This document shows positions 1 through 6,202 of a stretch of DNA of 7,947 nt, piece by piece. Source of the DNA: Deltaproteobacteria bacterium. GTDB taxonomy: Bacteria > Myxococcota_A > Polyangia > Palsa-1104 > JAEUJZ01. Every line of letters starts with the position of its first letter. Within the stretch, counting starts at the first letter, position 1. Made by a program: the position numbers and the translations under genes. The notes under the pieces were generated by a model. That model saw only the letters and a program-made list of their open reading frames with translations, searched no databases and had not been told where the DNA came from. The stretch covers positions 1 through 7,947 of the forward strand of contig JAGNNG010000067.1 in the NCBI GenBank assembly GCA_017990795.1, given 5' to 3'.

Positions 1-734
1 TCTGGAAGTCCTTTGGCGGTCACGAGGTCCTGCGCGGCCTGACCTTGGCCGTGGCGCGCGGCGAGATCATGTTCATCATCGGCGCTTCGGGCGTCGGCAA
101 GTCAGTCACGATCAAGCACCTGATAGGCCTGCTAAATGTTGATCGCGGCGAGATCTGGCTCGACGGTGAGCGCATCGATCGATACAGCGAGCAGCAGTTT
201 TACGCGGTGCGCAGGCGCTGCGCGATGGTGTTTCAGCATGCGACGCTGTTTGACTCGATGTCGGTGGTGGATAACGTGGCGCTGCCACTGCGCAAGCATC
301 GGGGTCTAAAGCCTGCCGCTGCGCGAACTGAGGCCCTGACCTTTTTGGCCAAGGTCCACATGGCCGACTTTGCCGAGCACTTCCCGGCCACGCTGTCCGA
401 CGGAATGCGCAAGCGTGTCGCGATTGCCCGCGCGCTGACCATGCAGCCTGAATACATGCTCTTTGATGAGCCCACGACCGGCCTTGATCCGGTCAGCGCG
501 CGCCGCGTAGATGCGCTGATTCGTCAGCTAGCGCGCGAGTTGCGCGTCACTGCGATCGTGGTGTCACACGATCTAACGTCGATCATGTCGACGGCGGATC
601 GGGTGGCGATGCTGTATCAGGGTCGTGTCCACGCGCTGGGCAGCCCCGATGAGCTTCGCCGTAGCGCCGACCCTGTGGTGCAGCAGTTTATCTTGGGAAA
701 AAGTGAAGGACCGATGGAGACGCCAGGCTTTTAG
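1..734 (+). CDS. ABC transporter ATP-binding protein, MlaF/Mkl-like (5' end outside window)
   Basis: This is the ATPase subunit of an Mla-type ABC importer/exporter, which moves phospholipids between the inner and outer membranes; it would act on the cytoplasmic face with an MlaE-like permease. The frame is open from base 3 (residues WKSFGGHEVLRGL...), so the internal TTG at 45 is not the start and the gene begins upstream of the window. Counting from base 3, 243 residues are visible. They include Walker A GASGVGKS (27-34), the Q-loop glutamine (78), a signature LSDGM (131-135), Walker B ending LFDEP (D155, E156), the D-loop GLDP and the H-loop histidine (189). The MFIIG, SVTIKHLIGLL and LSxGMRKRVA segments are characteristic of the MlaF branch. 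The signature has Asp where LSGG is usual. Partner genes (permease, MCE protein) would lie upstream and are not visible. Only 30 bases separate its stop from the clpX stop on the other strand, with no terminator hairpin visible between them. The family call is firm; lipid transport is inferred. Confidence 0.9.
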   Translation, partial: WKSFGGHEVLRGLTLAVARGEIMFIIGASGVGKSVTIKHLIGLLNVDRGEIWLDGERIDRYSEQQFYAVRRRCAMVFQHATLFDSMSVVDNVALPLRKHRGLKPAAARTEALTFLAKVHMADFAEHFPATLSDGMRKRVAIARALTMQPEYMLFDEPTTGLDPVSARRVDALIRQLARELRVTAIVVSHDLTSIMSTADRVAMLYQGRVHALGSPDELRRSADPVVQQFILGKSEGPMETPGF

Positions 735-764
735 CGTCCAAAAGTGCAGCGAACTGGCGCGCGA

Positions 765-2054
765 CTAGGAAGCGCTCTTAGTTCCAGGAGCCTCGGTGAC
801 AGGCTCTTTCTGGTGATAGATCAGCAGCGGTGGCTGGTGCTGCTCGACAACTTCCTCGTTGACCAGCACTTCTTTGATGTTCGGCTTGGACGGAATCTCG
901 TACATCGTCTCCAGCAGGATGCCCTCGACGATGGCGCGTAGGCCGCGTGCGCCGCTCTTGGTCTGCAGCGCTTCGTGCGCCACCGCCTTCATCGCGCCCT
1001 TGGTAAAGCGGAGCTTCACGCCATCCATCTCAAACAGCTTCTGATACTGCTTCACCAGTGCATTGCGCGGCTTGGTGAGGATGTCGATCAGCGCCTCTTC
1101 CGCTAGCTCGTGCAGCGGCGCAATCACCGGCAGACGGCCAATAAACTCGGGGATCATGCCGTACTTGAGCAAGTCCTCCGGCTGCACTTCCTTGAGGAAG
1201 TCCCACACCTTTTTCTCGTGCTTGGAGACAATGTTGGCGCCAAAGCCCATCGTCTTTTGACCGACGCGCTGCTCGATGATGTCAGCCAGGCCCACAAACG
1301 CGCCGCCGCAGATAAACAGGATGTTGGTGGTGTCGATCTGCAAAAACTCTTGCTGCGGGTGCTTGCGACCGCCTTTTGGGGGCACATTGCAGACGGTGCC
1401 TTCCAAGATCTTTAGCAGCGCCTGCTGCACACCTTCGCCCGAGACATCGCGGGTGATGCTGGGGTTGTCGCTCTTGCGGGCGATCTTGTCGATCTCGTCG
1501 ATGTAGACGATGCCGCGCTGAGCGCGCTCGACGTCGTGGTCGGCATTTTGCAGCAGGTTGACGATGATGTTCTCAACGTCCTCACCAACGTAGCCAGCCT
1601 CGGTCAGGTTAGTCGCATCGGCGATCGCAAACGGCACGTTGAGGATGCGCGCCAGCGTCTGCGCCAGCAGCGTCTTGCCACAGCCCGTCGGGCCGATCAG
1701 CAAGATGTTGGACTTCTGCAGCTCCGTCTCATCAGGCCCGAGCTTGGCTTCGATGCGCTTGTAGTGATTGTGAACACCGACGGCCAAGATCTTCTTGGCG
1801 CGCTCTTGCCCGATCACGTACTCGTCGATGACGGTCTTGATCTCAGCAGGCTTGGGAATCGAGGTGGTGCCAAATGTTTGCTCTTCCTTCTCGATTTCCT
1901 CGGCGATGATGTCGTTGCACAGCCCAATGCACTCGTCGCAGATGTACACCGTTGGGCCGGCGATGAGCTTGCGCACTTCCTTCTGGCTCTTGCCACAGAA
2001 AGAGCACGACAGGCCCTGCATATCGTCTCGCCGCTTCTCTAGATCGCTTGCCAT
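765..2054 (-). CDS. clpX: ATP-dependent Clp protease ATP-binding subunit ClpX
   Basis: ClpX is a hexameric AAA+ unfoldase that recognises tagged or damaged proteins and threads them into ClpP in the cytoplasm. The 429 residues match the usual family length. The N-terminal zinc-binding domain has cysteines C17, C20, C39 and C42. The AAA+ core shows Walker A GPTGCGKT (121-128), pore-1 loop GYVG (154-157), Walker B YIDEID (D186, E187), pore-2 RKH (230-232), the arginine-finger region EFIGRLP (R306) and sensor-2 GARGLR (367-372). The ClpP-docking tripeptide, usually IGF or LGF, reads MGF (269-271). The ATG at 2054 is preferred because AAGGA lies 7 bases upstream; a second ATG at residue 12 would still keep the zinc domain. 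It is the third gene of tig-clpP-clpX, 86 bases after clpP, with no terminator visible in the gap, so co-transcription is likely. No lon follows; the next gene converges. Confidence 0.98.
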   Translation of the reverse strand: MASDLEKRRDDMQGLSCSFCGKSQKEVRKLIAGPTVYICDECIGLCNDIIAEEIEKEEQTFGTTSIPKPAEIKTVIDEYVIGQERAKKILAVGVHNHYKRIEAKLGPDETELQKSNILLIGPTGCGKTLLAQTLARILNVPFAIADATNLTEAGYVGEDVENIIVNLLQNADHDVERAQRGIVYIDEIDKIARKSDNPSITRDVSGEGVQQALLKILEGTVCNVPPKGGRKHPQQEFLQIDTTNILFICGGAFVGLADIIEQRVGQKTMGFGANIVSKHEKKVWDFLKEVQPEDLLKYGMIPEFIGRLPVIAPLHELAEEALIDILTKPRNALVKQYQKLFEMDGVKLRFTKGAMKAVAHEALQTKSGARGLRAIVEGILLETMYEIPSKPNIKEVLVNEEVVEQHQPPLLIYHQKEPVTEAPGTKSAS

Positions 2055-2140
2055 CTTCCAGTCCTTGTGCCCGCTGTCTGCGCAGGTGCTACTTGCTGCC
2101 GGGAGGCGTCACCCCGCCGCCGCCCAGCATCGAAACACTC

Positions 2141-2791
2141 TTACTTTGCGGGCGGGTGCTCTGGCTTCTTTTTGACCAGCACTTCGTCGATAAGGCCGTA
2201 CGCTTTGGCCTCGTCTGCGCTCATGAAGTAGTCACGCTCCATGTCGCGGCGGAAGCGCTCCTCTGCGGTGCCGGTGTGCTTGGAATAAAGCTCGATCAAG
2301 CGGTCGCGGGTGCGCAGGATCTCGCGCGCGTGGATATCAATGTCCGTCGCTTGTCCCGAGTATCCACCGAGCGGCTGGTGAATCAGGATGCGCGAGTTTG
2401 GCAGCGAGTAGCGCTTGCCCTTGACGCCAGCGGCGAGCAGGAACGAGCCCATCGATGACGCTTGGCCCATGCAGAAGGTGGCCACGTCGCAGCGGATAAA
2501 CTGCATCGTGTCGTAGATGGCCAGGCCCGCCGTGACCATGCCACCGGGCGAGTTGATGTAGAGCATGATGTCTTTGTCGGGGTCCTCAGACTCCAGAAAG
2601 AGCATCTGCGCGATGATGGTATTGGCGACCATGTCGTCGACCTGGGTGCCCAGGAAGATGATGCGGTCTTTGAGGAGGCGCGAAAAAATATCCCAGCCGC
2701 GCTCGCCACGGTGGGTCTGCTCGACGACGGTAGGGATGAGGTACGACATCGACGGGGAAACGGCACCGTTTGCTGTCTGGCGGTTCTGCAT
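2141..2791 (-). CDS. clpP: ATP-dependent Clp protease proteolytic subunit ClpP
   Basis: ClpP is a serine protease that forms a double-heptamer barrel and degrades proteins delivered by ClpX or other Clp ATPases. With the ATG at 2791 it has 216 residues, close to the family norm of about 200. The catalytic triad is Ser113 (GQASSMGSF), His138 (ILIHQPLGG) and Asp187 (MERDYFMSA). The spacing of 25 and 49 residues equals that of E. coli S97/H122/D171. The oxyanion-loop segment YINSPGG (78-84) is intact. The sequence up to MSYLIPTVVEQT (15-26) probably contains a short processed propeptide, as in other ClpP proteins. The frame stays open to a TTG at 2854, but the ATG at 2791 has GAGGA 10 bases upstream and gives a normal length. 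The ATG at 2749 (MSYLIP) lacks a good ribosome site. It lies between tig (200 bases upstream, with a strong hairpin between) and clpX. Confidence 0.98.
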   Translation of the reverse strand: MQNRQTANGAVSPSMSYLIPTVVEQTHRGERGWDIFSRLLKDRIIFLGTQVDDMVANTIIAQMLFLESEDPDKDIMLYINSPGGMVTAGLAIYDTMQFIRCDVATFCMGQASSMGSFLLAAGVKGKRYSLPNSRILIHQPLGGYSGQATDIDIHAREILRTRDRLIELYSKHTGTAEERFRRDMERDYFMSADEAKAYGLIDEVLVKKKPEHPPAK

Positions 2792-2801
2792 GGGGGCGTG
2801 A

Positions 2802-2806
2802 TCCTC
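2802..2806 (-). promoter_or_regulatory. Ribosome binding site of clpP
   Basis: The minus strand reads GAGGA, ending 10 bases before the ATG at 2791. It is the best Shine-Dalgarno match near any of the three candidate starts and is why that ATG was chosen over the TTG at 2854 and the ATG at 2749. Confidence 0.6.
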
Positions 2807-2840
2807 GGGTTTTCGGCTGCGGGTGCGTTGCTTGCCTGTT

Positions 2841-2862
2841 CCGGTCGGAGCCAAGCGACCGG
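2841..2862 (-). promoter_or_regulatory. Small hairpin in the clpP leader
   Basis: A perfect 7-bp inverted repeat, CCGGTCG (2841-2847) and CGACCGG (2856-2862), has an 8-base loop and lies 50 bases upstream of the clpP start. There is no T tract, so it is not an intrinsic terminator. It may be a leader stem-loop. No function can be read from the sequence. Confidence 0.4.
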
Positions 2863-2915
2863 GACGAATATTTAGGTTCTCTCGGCTGGGGATGTTCGCC
2901 AGCGGTGGATGGGTC

Positions 2916-2972
2916 CAAAGCGAGCTATCGACGCCCCGTGGTCAGCCCACAGCTACGTGATAGCTCGCTTTG
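2916..2972 (-). promoter_or_regulatory. Long hairpin between tig and clpP
   Basis: Two perfect 14-base arms, CAAAGCGAGCTATC (2916-2929) and GATAGCTCGCTTTG (2959-2972), enclose 29 bases. Inside, GTGG (2938-2941) can pair with CCAC (2947-2950), so the whole element could fold into one long stem. On the minus-strand transcript it begins 19 bases after the tig stop codon. The bases after the stem are GACCC rather than a T run, so it is not a standard intrinsic terminator. A partial terminator, RNA-processing or mRNA-stabilising element between tig and clpP, or a dispersed palindromic repeat, are all possible. Confidence 0.7.
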
Positions 2973-2991
2973 TGACAGAGGAACCAGCGCG

Positions 2992-4338
2992 TTAGGCCGC
3001 TGCGCCTTCGGTGATCTTGGCCTTGGACTCAAGGACATCCAGAGCCATCTCTAGTCGCAGCTGACCCCGGAGCTGCTGTAGCCCCTGATCTTCGCGCTGC
3101 AGCTCGGCCTTGAGGCGAGCGACGCTCTTGTCCTGCTCCTGTGCCATCTCGGTCAGGTGCTTCTCGAGGTCGGCTTCGGTCAGCTCGACCTTCTCTTGGT
3201 CGGCCAGCGCCATCATCACAAACTCGATCGAGAGGTTGCGAACGGCCTCAGCATGAGCGGCCTGATTCAGCTGCTCAGGCGTCGCAGGCTGGTACTTGGC
3301 CTCGGGATTTTCTTTGCGCTGATCGTTGAAGATGCGCATCTCGAGCTGCATACGACCGCGCTGATTCTCCAGCAGGTTGCGCATCAGGCGCTGCACCAGC
3401 ATCGTCGGCAGCGGCACCGGGTTGCGCTTCAGCAGCTCCGCGACTAGCTCCAGCCGCGTCTCATGCTTGGCCGACTCGGTGTCTTCCTCTAGCAGCGAGG
3501 TGCGGATCTTCTCCTTGAGCTCTGCCAACGTGTCGGCCTCGCCGGTGTCCTTGGCAAAGTCATCGTTCAACTCGGGCAGGCGCTTGATGTGAGCGGTCTT
3601 GACCGTGACTTTAAAGTGACCGGTCTTGCCAGCCAGTTCGGGCGGCAGGTCTGCGGTCGGCAGCGTTAGATCCACAGCGTGACCGGATGCATCCAGTGGG
3701 ATGCCCAGCAGCACTTCGGCCAGACCGGGCAGCGGCGCATTTTGCGGTCGCGACAGATCCACGCTCATCTCTTTGTCGGTATAGGTCAGGTGCGCGAGCT
3801 TGCCCGACAGCGAGATGCTCAGCACGTCGGTGTTCTCGGCGATCGTGCGACCCTCAACCGGAACCATCTCGGTGTGCGCTTGGCGCTTGCGCTCGATGGC
3901 TTGGTCAACTTGCTCGTCGGTCACTTTGCCGGGGCGGCGGGTGACTTCGATGCCCTGCCAGTCTTTGACTTCGATGGTTGGCACCAGCTCGATGCGAGCG
4001 GTGTAGCGCAGTGGCTCGTTCTTTTTGGCCACCGGCATTGCTTCCAGCATCGGCTCCGACACCATCCGCAGCTCGTGCTGGCTGGCGACGAACATCATGC
4101 TCTCTTGGACCAGATCGCGTGCTGCGTCTTCGGCCACTTTCTTGCCAAACATCCCTTCGAGCAGCGATCGAGGAGCCTTGCCCTTGCGAAAGCCCTTCAG
4201 ATTGACCTGCTGGGTCAGCTGACGGAAGCCTTCATCCAGCTTGGCATTGACCTGCGCACTTGCGACCTCGACTTTTAGGCGCTTTTCGACTGGAGATACC
4301 TCTTCGAACTCGAACGAAACGGGGGAGCCCTGCATCAT
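2992..4338 (-). CDS. tig: Trigger factor (ribosome-associated chaperone, peptidyl-prolyl isomerase)
   Basis: Trigger factor binds ribosomal protein L23 at the exit tunnel and shields nascent chains. The 448 residues match the usual length. The N-terminal ribosome-binding domain carries the signature GFRKGKAP (49-56). A PPIase-like domain follows at roughly 160-250 (it includes NAPLPGLAEVLLG), and the helical C-terminal chaperone domain extends to the end, with the typical charged helices and an alanine-ending tail. Two ATGs stand in tandem at 4338 and 4335. AGAGAGG lies 2 bases before the first and 5 before the second, so the second may be the real start (447 residues). It is the first gene of tig-clpP-clpX; 209 non-coding bases precede it and should hold its promoter, although I find no convincing -35/-10 pair there. 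The PPIase domain is divergent, and I cannot judge from sequence alone whether it is catalytically active. Confidence 0.97.
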   Translation of the reverse strand: MMQGSPVSFEFEEVSPVEKRLKVEVASAQVNAKLDEGFRQLTQQVNLKGFRKGKAPRSLLEGMFGKKVAEDAARDLVQESMMFVASQHELRMVSEPMLEAMPVAKKNEPLRYTARIELVPTIEVKDWQGIEVTRRPGKVTDEQVDQAIERKRQAHTEMVPVEGRTIAENTDVLSISLSGKLAHLTYTDKEMSVDLSRPQNAPLPGLAEVLLGIPLDASGHAVDLTLPTADLPPELAGKTGHFKVTVKTAHIKRLPELNDDFAKDTGEADTLAELKEKIRTSLLEEDTESAKHETRLELVAELLKRNPVPLPTMLVQRLMRNLLENQRGRMQLEMRIFNDQRKENPEAKYQPATPEQLNQAAHAEAVRNLSIEFVMMALADQEKVELTEADLEKHLTEMAQEQDKSVARLKAELQREDQGLQQLRGQLRLEMALDVLESKAKITEGAAA

Positions 4339-4547
4339 CGCCTCTCTTTAACCAACCAGATGACAAACGCGGTGTCGACGGGAACTCCGTGTTCGCCAGG
4401 GTGCGGCCCCGAGCTGTTCGGGGCACCGATTCCTATTTTTACGTTCTGTGCTGCGAGCCCGGACATCCGGGCTGGCGGGTCTTACCGTCCTGCACTTTCC
4501 TTGCAGTGTCCAGGATTTGCGCGGACCGGTAAAGGTAGATATTGGTC
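4339..4547 (-). promoter_or_regulatory. Upstream region of tig with two stem-loop elements
   Basis: This non-coding gap between the lipoprotein gene and tig should contain the tig promoter. Two inverted repeats stand out. The first is GCCCCGA/TCGGGGC (4406-4412 and 4418-4424, 5-base loop). The second is an 18-base near-palindrome, AGCCCGGA-CA-TCCGGGCT (4456-4473). Between them is an A-rich run on the minus strand (about 4432-4441) that could serve as a -10 region, but no matching -35 is clear. A weak GGACC/GGTCC pair (4523-4527, 4544-4548) sits at the stop of the lipoprotein gene. I cannot assign an operator to a known regulator. Confidence 0.45.
4341..4347 (-). promoter_or_regulatory. Ribosome binding site of tig
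   Basis: AGAGAGG on the minus strand lies 2 bases before the first ATG (4338) and 5 before the second (4335). The spacing favours the second ATG. Confidence 0.55.
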
Positions 4548-5054
4548 CTAGTTGCAGCCGCCTGGGGCCGCAGTGCCGCTGTCATTTTGCGCGCCACCAG
4601 CAATCCAGCGTCTTACCAGCGACAGATCGGCATCGGTCCAGGGCTGGCCTGGTGGCATCGCTTGACCCTGTGCTGTGCTGACGCCAGCCTCGGGCGCGCG
4701 TATCGTCAGTTTCTTGTACAAAAAGCTCGCGTCCACGTTTCCTGCCACGACCCGACTTGGAAATTGGGCTTTCGCAGTGCTGCGCGTAGTCTGACCTTGG
4801 CTCGTGCCGACCAGTGCGCAGTAGGCGTCTGCTTCCGAAAGCGACAAGTTGCCCGAGATCGATGCCGATGAAGCGTGGCAAGAGCTGCTGAGCGCACAGC
4901 TTGGCTTTAAGAGCGGTCGAATCTGCGCAAATGAAACCGGCCCTTCGTCAGCAGCCGGGCCGCAGCCGCTGCTCAGCGCTAATGACATTGCCACCGCGGC
5001 GAGCGTTCTTGCCCCGAGCAGTCCGCGCCGACTCTTGTGGTCTGAGCGCGTCAT
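4548..5054 (-). CDS. Putative exported lipoprotein with heme-c-like CxxxxxCH motif
   Basis: This is a small exported protein of unknown role. From the ATG at 5054 it has 168 residues. It begins with a basic stretch containing SRRGLL, a hydrophobic segment (about 12-27) and ALSSGC, where C31 is a plausible lipidation site, although the lipobox is loose. The mature part carries IRPLLKPSC-ALSSS-CH (C53, C59, H60), a CX5CH motif. Near the C-terminus AMPPGQPW (M133) precedes a WIAGGA segment (150-155). That arrangement (a Cys...CysHis motif, then MP and WI..GA) is seen in cytochrome-c-like domains of surface proteins in myxobacteria and planctomycetes. Standard heme attachment is CX2CH, so heme binding is uncertain. 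The ATG at 5054 is chosen because GAGG lies 5 bases upstream and it gives a normal signal peptide. An ATG at 5123 overlaps the stop of the preceding gene as ATGA but adds 23 residues ahead of the signal. SRRGLL also resembles a twin-arginine motif. Confidence 0.75.
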   Translation of the reverse strand: MTRSDHKSRRGLLGARTLAAVAMSLALSSGCGPAADEGPVSFAQIRPLLKPSCALSSSCHASSASISGNLSLSEADAYCALVGTSQGQTTRSTAKAQFPSRVVAGNVDASFLYKKLTIRAPEAGVSTAQGQAMPPGQPWTDADLSLVRRWIAGGAQNDSGTAAPGGCN

Positions 5055-5059
5055 CGCTG

Positions 5060-5063
5060 CCTC
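5060..5063 (-). promoter_or_regulatory. Ribosome binding site supporting the lipoprotein start
   Basis: GAGG on the minus strand lies 5 bases before the ATG at 5054. The upstream ATG at 5123 has only AAGG at about 10 bases. Together with the signal-peptide geometry, this decides the start. Confidence 0.5.
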
Positions 5064-5119
5064 GCTGATCCTTGGCCGAGCTGTAGTAACCAGAGCGCGA
5101 CCCAGTGCTGATTTGGAAA

Positions 5120-5467
5120 TCATGTGCGCCGCACCTTAACACAGCCTTTTTGCTCGCCAAGAGTCATCTTGAGCACTCGCGGCAGTCGCTTAATCGCAGC
5201 TTCTGTCGACAGAGCCGCCCCACGACTCGGCTCAGGCGTTACGAAGACGAGCTCGACCGGCAGGCGGCCCCGAGTGTACTTAACCTGACCGGCCCCGTGC
5301 GCGCGCAGTCGCTTGGCGACATTGTTGCTGCAGCCCGCGTAGAAGGTGCCATCTGAGCAGCGCAGCAGGTAAGCCACCCAGCCGCTAGGTAGCGCACCTA
5401 GGTCTTCGTCGAGAGCCAGGCTTCCCGGGGTTGGCAGATGCTCGGGCGCAGGGTTTGACGCGTCCAT
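5120..5467 (-). CDS. GIY-YIG domain protein (UPF0213/YhbQ-like)
   Basis: This is a small single-domain member of the GIY-YIG nuclease superfamily. From the ATG at 5467 it has 115 residues. The core begins WVAYLLRCSDGTFYAGCS (30-47), where AYL and YAG stand for GIY and YIG with tyrosines Y33 and Y43. The candidate catalytic arginine is R53 or R55 (AKRLRAH). KYTRGRLPVELV (about 63-74) is typical of the YhbQ/UPF0213 group, and TEAAIKRL contains the likely metal-binding E89. The C-terminus ends in a basic tail. The group's biological substrate is unsettled; a structure-directed DNA nuclease is one proposal. The frame extends to an ATG at 5515, which would overlap the divergent gene by 33 bases; neither start has a clear ribosome site. 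Its TGA stop at 5120-5122 overlaps an alternative ATG of the downstream lipoprotein gene, so co-transcription is possible. Confidence 0.85.
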   Translation of the reverse strand: MDASNPAPEHLPTPGSLALDEDLGALPSGWVAYLLRCSDGTFYAGCSNNVAKRLRAHGAGQVKYTRGRLPVELVFVTPEPSRGAALSTEAAIKRLPRVLKMTLGEQKGCVKVRRT

Positions 5468-5482
5468 CGCCCGGATGCTAGC

Positions 5483-5956
5483 GTGCCCACACTGACCATG
5501 CGAGTCGATCCCCATAGAAAATTGTTTGTCGGTGTCCGCATTGATGGTCGCATGAGAGAGCAGCTTGAGAAGTGCCCACAGCGCGATCGCATCTTCTTTG
5601 AACCGACCGATGCCGGGGAGACGCGCTACCTATGTGTGCTGCGCAGCGGTGAAGAGACCTATATCGGCAAGATCGTAGACGCCGCGCCGGAAGCGCGAGC
5701 GCTTGACGACATTCGCCGCAATGTCTGGTCGATCTTGCAGCGGGTCTGTCCTGGCCGACGGGACGAAGGTGAGATCAAGGTGCTCGGCCTCTCAGACGAT
5801 GAACCAGCATTTGTCAGTCAGCCACCGCCCGGTCGTCGCGGCGCAGCTTCGGCGGAGCCATCTCGTCGCGGTGACTTAGGCTTTGGTGGTCATGCTCAGG
5901 ATCGAGACTCCGGAGCCGCTGGGTCCGCTGACGATGGGCGCGACGACTACTACTAG
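5483..5956 (+). CDS. Hypothetical protein with disordered C-terminal tail
   Basis: I do not recognise this protein. It has 157 residues from the GTG at 5483, or 152 from the ATG at 5498; neither start has a strong ribosome site (GGA lies 7 bases before the GTG). Residues 6-105 look like a compact mixed alpha/beta domain: a charged start (LFVGVRIDGRMREQL), short strands (RIFFEP, TRYLCVLRSG, TYIGKIVDA) and a helix (ALDDIRRNVWSILQRV). There are no transmembrane or signal segments. Residues 106-157 are rich in Gly, Arg, Ala, Asp, Ser and Pro and end in DDYY, which suggests a disordered tail. It is transcribed divergently from the GIY-YIG gene with 15 bases between the chosen starts, so any promoter must overlap that gene. 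The even codon use and structured core argue for a real gene. Confidence 0.65.
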   Translation: MPTLTMRVDPHRKLFVGVRIDGRMREQLEKCPQRDRIFFEPTDAGETRYLCVLRSGEETYIGKIVDAAPEARALDDIRRNVWSILQRVCPGRRDEGEIKVLGLSDDEPAFVSQPPPGRRGAASAEPSRRGDLGFGGHAQDRDSGAAGSADDGRDDYY

Positions 5957-6202
5957 TCGCCAGCGCGGGCGGTTACGGTCGGTGTTCTGACCGGAGGCGT
6001 ACGCGATTTGTTCCGGCTCGCGACGCGCTACGCTAAATAAAAGCAATTTCCCAAATTTTTCTCTTGCGCCCCGTTCGCTGCTTTTGATAGTCACATGCAG
6101 ACCTCAGCGATTGCGACATACCGTAGGTACTAGCAAATCCACTGATACACGCGGCCTAGTTCGTATCAATACAGGTGTCCTTGCAGACACAGGTAATTAG
6201 CG
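5957..6202. other. Intergenic region before the tRNA cluster
   Basis: No gene is supported here. The first part has a weak inverted repeat, CGGTC/GACCG (5976-5980, 5989-5993), without a T tract. An AT-rich block at about 6033-6062 (AAATAAAAG, CAAATTTTTC) and the segment around TTGCGC-N16-GATAGT (6064-6091) could contain the promoter of the tRNA genes, but the matches are weak. A 6-bp inverted repeat, TGATAC/GTATCA (6143-6148, 6163-6168), and a hairpin, GTGTC/GACAC (6175-6179, 6186-6190), lie closer to the tRNA genes. Confidence 0.5.

Noticed and set aside
1110..2042. Plus-strand open frames opposite clpX (for example 1536-2042)
   Set aside because: They lie entirely antisense to a perfectly conserved clpX and have no family features; they are shadows of its codon pattern.
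3679..4278. A 199-codon plus-strand frame opposite tig
   Set aside because: It mirrors the trigger factor coding sequence and its translation is His/Gln/Leu-rich with no recognisable domain.
4406..4440. Plus-strand intrinsic terminator (GC hairpin then TTTTT)
   Set aside because: The T run is about a dozen bases from the stem and there is no plus-strand gene upstream for it to terminate; it is better read as a leader stem of tig.
5876..6094. A 72-codon minus-strand frame after the hypothetical gene
   Set aside because: It overlaps the 3' end of the plus-strand gene and the AT-rich upstream region; its sequence shows no domain.
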